Shown here: positions 1-17,376 of the stretch, piece after piece
Numbering within the stretch: the first letter of the stretch is position 1
Layout of the letters: each line of letters starts with the position of its first letter
Made by a program: the position numbers and the translations under genes
The notes under the pieces: generated by a model
Told to the model about the DNA's origin: nothing
The model's database searches: none
The model's input: the letters and a program-made list of their open reading frames with translations, nothing else
NCBI RefSeq assembly: GCF_000003605.2
Contig: NW_003129358.1
Coordinates: 478,417-495,792, forward strand
DNA from: Saccoglossus kowalevskii
Taxonomy: Eukaryota > Hemichordata > Enteropneusta > Harrimaniidae
DNA: 17,376 nt
Direction: 5' to 3'

Positions 1-784
1 TTTTTGGTGAATTCTTGGGTTTTAAATTAAAATAGCTGATAGACGCTTTGGCCATTTGCCGCGTCTGGACAGTTTATTACTGCGAGTGGAACAAAAATAA
101 CAAGTCCGCAATTAACATGGATATATAAATTATGCAAAAATAGAAAAGAGTGAACTTTGAGGTCATGTTGTGCGACTTTGAAAGCCGTTAGAGAGATGAG
201 TGGACGCATTTGAATTAGTAGTATACCAAGGTATCCAGTGATGTAATTTTACCCACAAACGGACTTGAAGTTTTTGAGATAATTTTTTTTAAACCACTTT
301 TGTCCAAAAAAGCATATTTTTGACCCAAAATCAAAAACGCATTCTGGATATTTAAAATAAAGACAAGTTTTACAAAGTTTGTATAATAAGCTTTCAGAAA
401 ATATATAACATGCTGGATATATAATACCATCTTCATTGTCTGATGACTCAATTAAAAAGCAAGCCAAATAAACTGCATCTCTACCTTAAGTATATACTGT
501 AAGTCTGTAAGTATACAGTTACCCACACCTTATTCCAGACCAAATCATGACTGTTGCGAAGACACAATACAGTGTATGAACAATTATTCTTCATCTAAAC
601 ATATTGCCCTTAAGATTCAAATAGAAATCCCTGGTGATAAATTCATTTCCTTTATATGATTGTTAAGCATATAATTTTTAACAGTTCTTTTATTAACCAT
701 GCCCAGCGAGGCCTGGTTACATGTATGTGTGTAGTTGCATTATTCTACAATATGTTTCTTTTACATTGTTATTTTTTTCAACAG
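1..784. other. Tail of the intron upstream of the first visible exon
   Basis: The stretch is AT-rich and non-coding in appearance. I looked for the KATNAL2 LisH exon (motif around NIDLETILMEYES) and did not find it, so the missing 5' exons lie outside the window. Short open frames here carry no recognisable domain. No repeat family seen elsewhere in the window is obvious in this stretch. Confidence 0.7.
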
Positions 785-15507
<14,723 letters not shown>

Positions 15508-15579
15508 GTGAGTACATTATATTATAATTATTTTGGCCATTTCAGTACAGTTCTCTGTTTTACCCTTTAGAGGAATGAA

Positions 15580-15787
15580 TACTGTAGAATACTTTTGCTT
15601 AGAATTAATTTTCGCTATTTTCGCTGAAGGAATGGAATGATTCAGTGAAAATAAAATTCAGTGAATATACCTTTTTTCCTATATTTTACATTCAACTCAT
15701 CAAAAATCAGTGAAAATTCCATACAAAACACCATAAAAGACTTTTCAGTGAAAATTAATTCCAGCTAAAATAAAGTATTCTACAGTA
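15580..15787 (-). mobile_element. 208-bp TA-flanked MITE, copy 2 (inverted relative to copy 1)
   Basis: The ends are TACTGTAGAATAC and GTATTCTACAGTA. The interior CCATACAAAACACC...AAAAGACTTTTCAG is the reverse complement of CTGAAAAGAC...GGTGTTTTGTATGG in copy 1, and TTACATTCAACTC matches copy 1 inverted. It differs from copy 1 at the third pair of the terminal region (CTGTAGAA against CTGTGAAA), matched on both arms. Confidence 0.85.
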
Positions 15788-16989
15788 CACTGCTAATTTA
15801 TAAGTTTGGTCAGAGAGAGTTAATACATAAATACTTTTTATTTTTAATCTCATTAAAAACAGATGAAATTGCATTTTGTCTCAAAAAGTTAATTTGGTAT
15901 TTTGGTTTTCATTTAGTGTGTCTCTAAGGGGTTGACAGAGAATAACATTGTTCTGGTCTGTATTAGACACTGTCTTTTTTATGTAATGTTTTAATATTTT
16001 TATGTTTTTCTACATAAGTGTAATGTTTGTAAAATGCAAGCAATATTGTACCTACATAATTGCAGTGTAGACTATCACCTTGCTTCTCATTTAGATATCC
16101 AAGATCAATGATACCTAATGTTGAATCTGAGCACATCCACAATGGCAAAACAGACGTTCAATGCAAATGGTTGACGAGATCTCATTGAGAGTGAGATTCC
16201 ATGAGACTTGTTTTGAGGGGCGAACACAATTCTTATGGCTCTCTCACTCGCAACACTATCTATGTGGTCATTTGCGTCTAAGAGCTGTTTGTATTTGCTT
16301 TAGAAATCCATGTGCTTATGTTTATTACAGGTGCGTTTCTATGGGTACAAGCATTACAGTATATTTGAATGATTTAATACACAACACTGTTGCTTTATTA
16401 TATGCTTTCTTTCGAGATGTGTTTCCAATCAAGCAAATATGGTATTCTGTTACTATTGACGCCATATACTTAGTGGTCATTTTTTTATAGTCATAGAGTA
16501 GAACTAAAATTCTCAAAATAATGTTCCTCATTTGTGAGGTTTCATGTTGTACTATTATGGGTAGAAATGCGATTCACTGTCCAAAACAGATTGTGAGATA
16601 AATCCAGTGTATGACACTCTGCCATTTTGATATGCCAGGCATATCTGCTCAATCCAACTATTGCCTTCTCCCCCTGTATTCTAATTTAATGTATTTTAAA
16701 CAACACACTTCTCTGTTGTGGTGTAGTCATAGAACAAAATTTTGTCTCTATAAGTGACTGTTGGAGCCACCAACAAGTCATTCTTGTGTGTCAATCAATT
16801 TTAAATACATAAAATATTTAACATTTATTTAAACATTCTTGTGAAAAGTGTACGGGTATCATTGAAGGAAGTACATATTAAGTTAATCTCTCATATTGTA
16901 TATATTAAATACATATGAAACCAACACATTAGAATTATATAATATTACTCAATGTCAATTGTTTTCTCCAATTCCTGATTCTCGATTTC

Positions 16990-17365
16990 CAACTCGCAGC
17001 GTAAAAAACCCACAAATAAAAGTGCCATCATTTGTCACCTCTGAAAATTGGCACACCATTTCTGCCTATTAAAGTAAGGAAAACAAACATATATATATTT
17101 TCATATTTTTGGTGGGTTGAAAAACTATGTCACAGTCGTATTCACTTTTCAGTTCTAAATCATTTTCTCTGCACAAAAAATGCCTTTTTCAACTAGTAAT
17201 TAATGTTTCTCAGCTGTCTTGTATAGTTCTTCTAGCTGACTTTTTTCTGCACCCACTCGCATTCACTCCAAGATCTTTTGGAGTTGTCCGTTCTTTTGAG
17301 CTTTTATATTTTTGCCCTACCCTCATTTGTTGCCAGGTAAGGGATTGGTCGGTTACTTGGGCCTG
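16990..17365 (+). repeat. Dispersed repeat C, copy 2
   Basis: It shares with 4905-5430, in order: AAATAAAAGTGCCATCAT, CTCTGAAAAT, GAAAAACTATGTCACAGTC, CATTTTCTCTGCA, TTCTTTTGA, TTTTATAT and CCTACCC...TTGTTGCCAG. It has unrelated sequence where copy 1 carries the B-type fragment, and may continue past the window. Confidence 0.68.
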
Positions 17366-17376
17366 GGGGGGGGGGG
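17365..17376. repeat. Poly-G run at the window edge
   Basis: Twelve consecutive G follow GGGCCT and run to the last base. It is an unusual homopolymer for such AT-rich DNA and could be a real microsatellite or a place where sequencing or assembly stalls. Confidence 0.85.

Larger units (their letters stand above)
15508..17376 (+). other. Start of intron 11, running off the window
   Basis: I searched for the expected C-terminal KATNAL2 block (DxVTTxDF, THTKPSAKNL, YxxWQREFES) and did not find it. The stretch holds MITE copy 2 (15580-15787), repeat C copy 2 (~16990-17365) and a terminal G run. The open frame at 16161-16490 shows no recognisable domain. Confidence 0.65.

Noticed and set aside
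1-784. Search for the LisH exon or a promoter of KATNAL2
   Set aside because: No LisH-like peptide with a matching donor phase and no start codon in context was found; the gene begins outside the window.
16161-16490. 109-codon open frame near the 3' end, considered as a final exon
   Set aside because: It has none of the KATNAL2 C-terminal motifs and the phase entering from 15507 does not produce them. It is probably chance.

Overview
The window is an AT-rich piece of animal nuclear DNA carrying the middle of one protein-coding gene on the + strand. Eleven exons, all with AG acceptors and GT donors and with phases that join without a stop, encode about 463 residues of a katanin p60-like AAA ATPase of the KATNAL2 (katanin catalytic subunit A1-like 2) type. 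The gene is cut at both ends. The N-terminal LisH exons lie upstream of base 1, and the C-terminal exon(s) with the usual Vps4_C-like helix lie beyond base 17376. No promoter, start codon, stop codon or polyadenylation site belonging to the gene can be placed here.

The organism cannot be named from the sequence alone. The intron sizes, abundant small non-autonomous transposons, frequent TACATGTA-like and ACCGGT-containing palindromes, and a KATNAL2 close to the vertebrate protein all suggest a marine invertebrate (a lophotrochozoan or an invertebrate deuterostome).

Layout: 1-784 is the tail of an upstream intron. Exons at 785-851, 1299-1350, 2792-2987 and 6918-7127 encode the post-LisH conserved segment, a low-complexity linker and the pre-AAA motif. 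Exons at 7462-7638, 10181-10363, 11372-11466, 11695-11802, 13220-13385 and 14269-14371 encode the AAA module: N-terminal AAA region, Walker A and pore loop 1, Walker B, pore loop 2 and sensor 1, arginine fingers, and the GYSGSD lid motif. A 33-nt phase-symmetric microexon at 15475-15507 follows. Everything else is intron.

The introns hold most of what is unusual. Intron 5 holds a nested transposon stack. A repeat element (A, 7659-9532) built of ~157-bp tandem units is interrupted by a 200-bp Harbinger-like MITE with a TTA target duplication and by a second element (B, ~8691-9482) with ~139-150-bp tandem units. A shorter inverted copy of A lies in intron 8, so the two copies bracket exons 6-8. 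A pair of ~205-bp TA-flanked MITEs lies in opposite orientation in introns 3 and 11. A foldback element starts about 10 bp after the donor of exon 9. A perfect 27-bp hairpin flanked by 7-bp direct repeats lies in intron 3. A dispersed repeat (C) occurs in direct orientation in introns 3 and 11.

I found no RNA genes, no CRISPR array, no transposase or reverse transcriptase coding sequence, and no second gene. The window looks like a normal conserved gene with repeat-loaded introns rather than a new multi-gene system.
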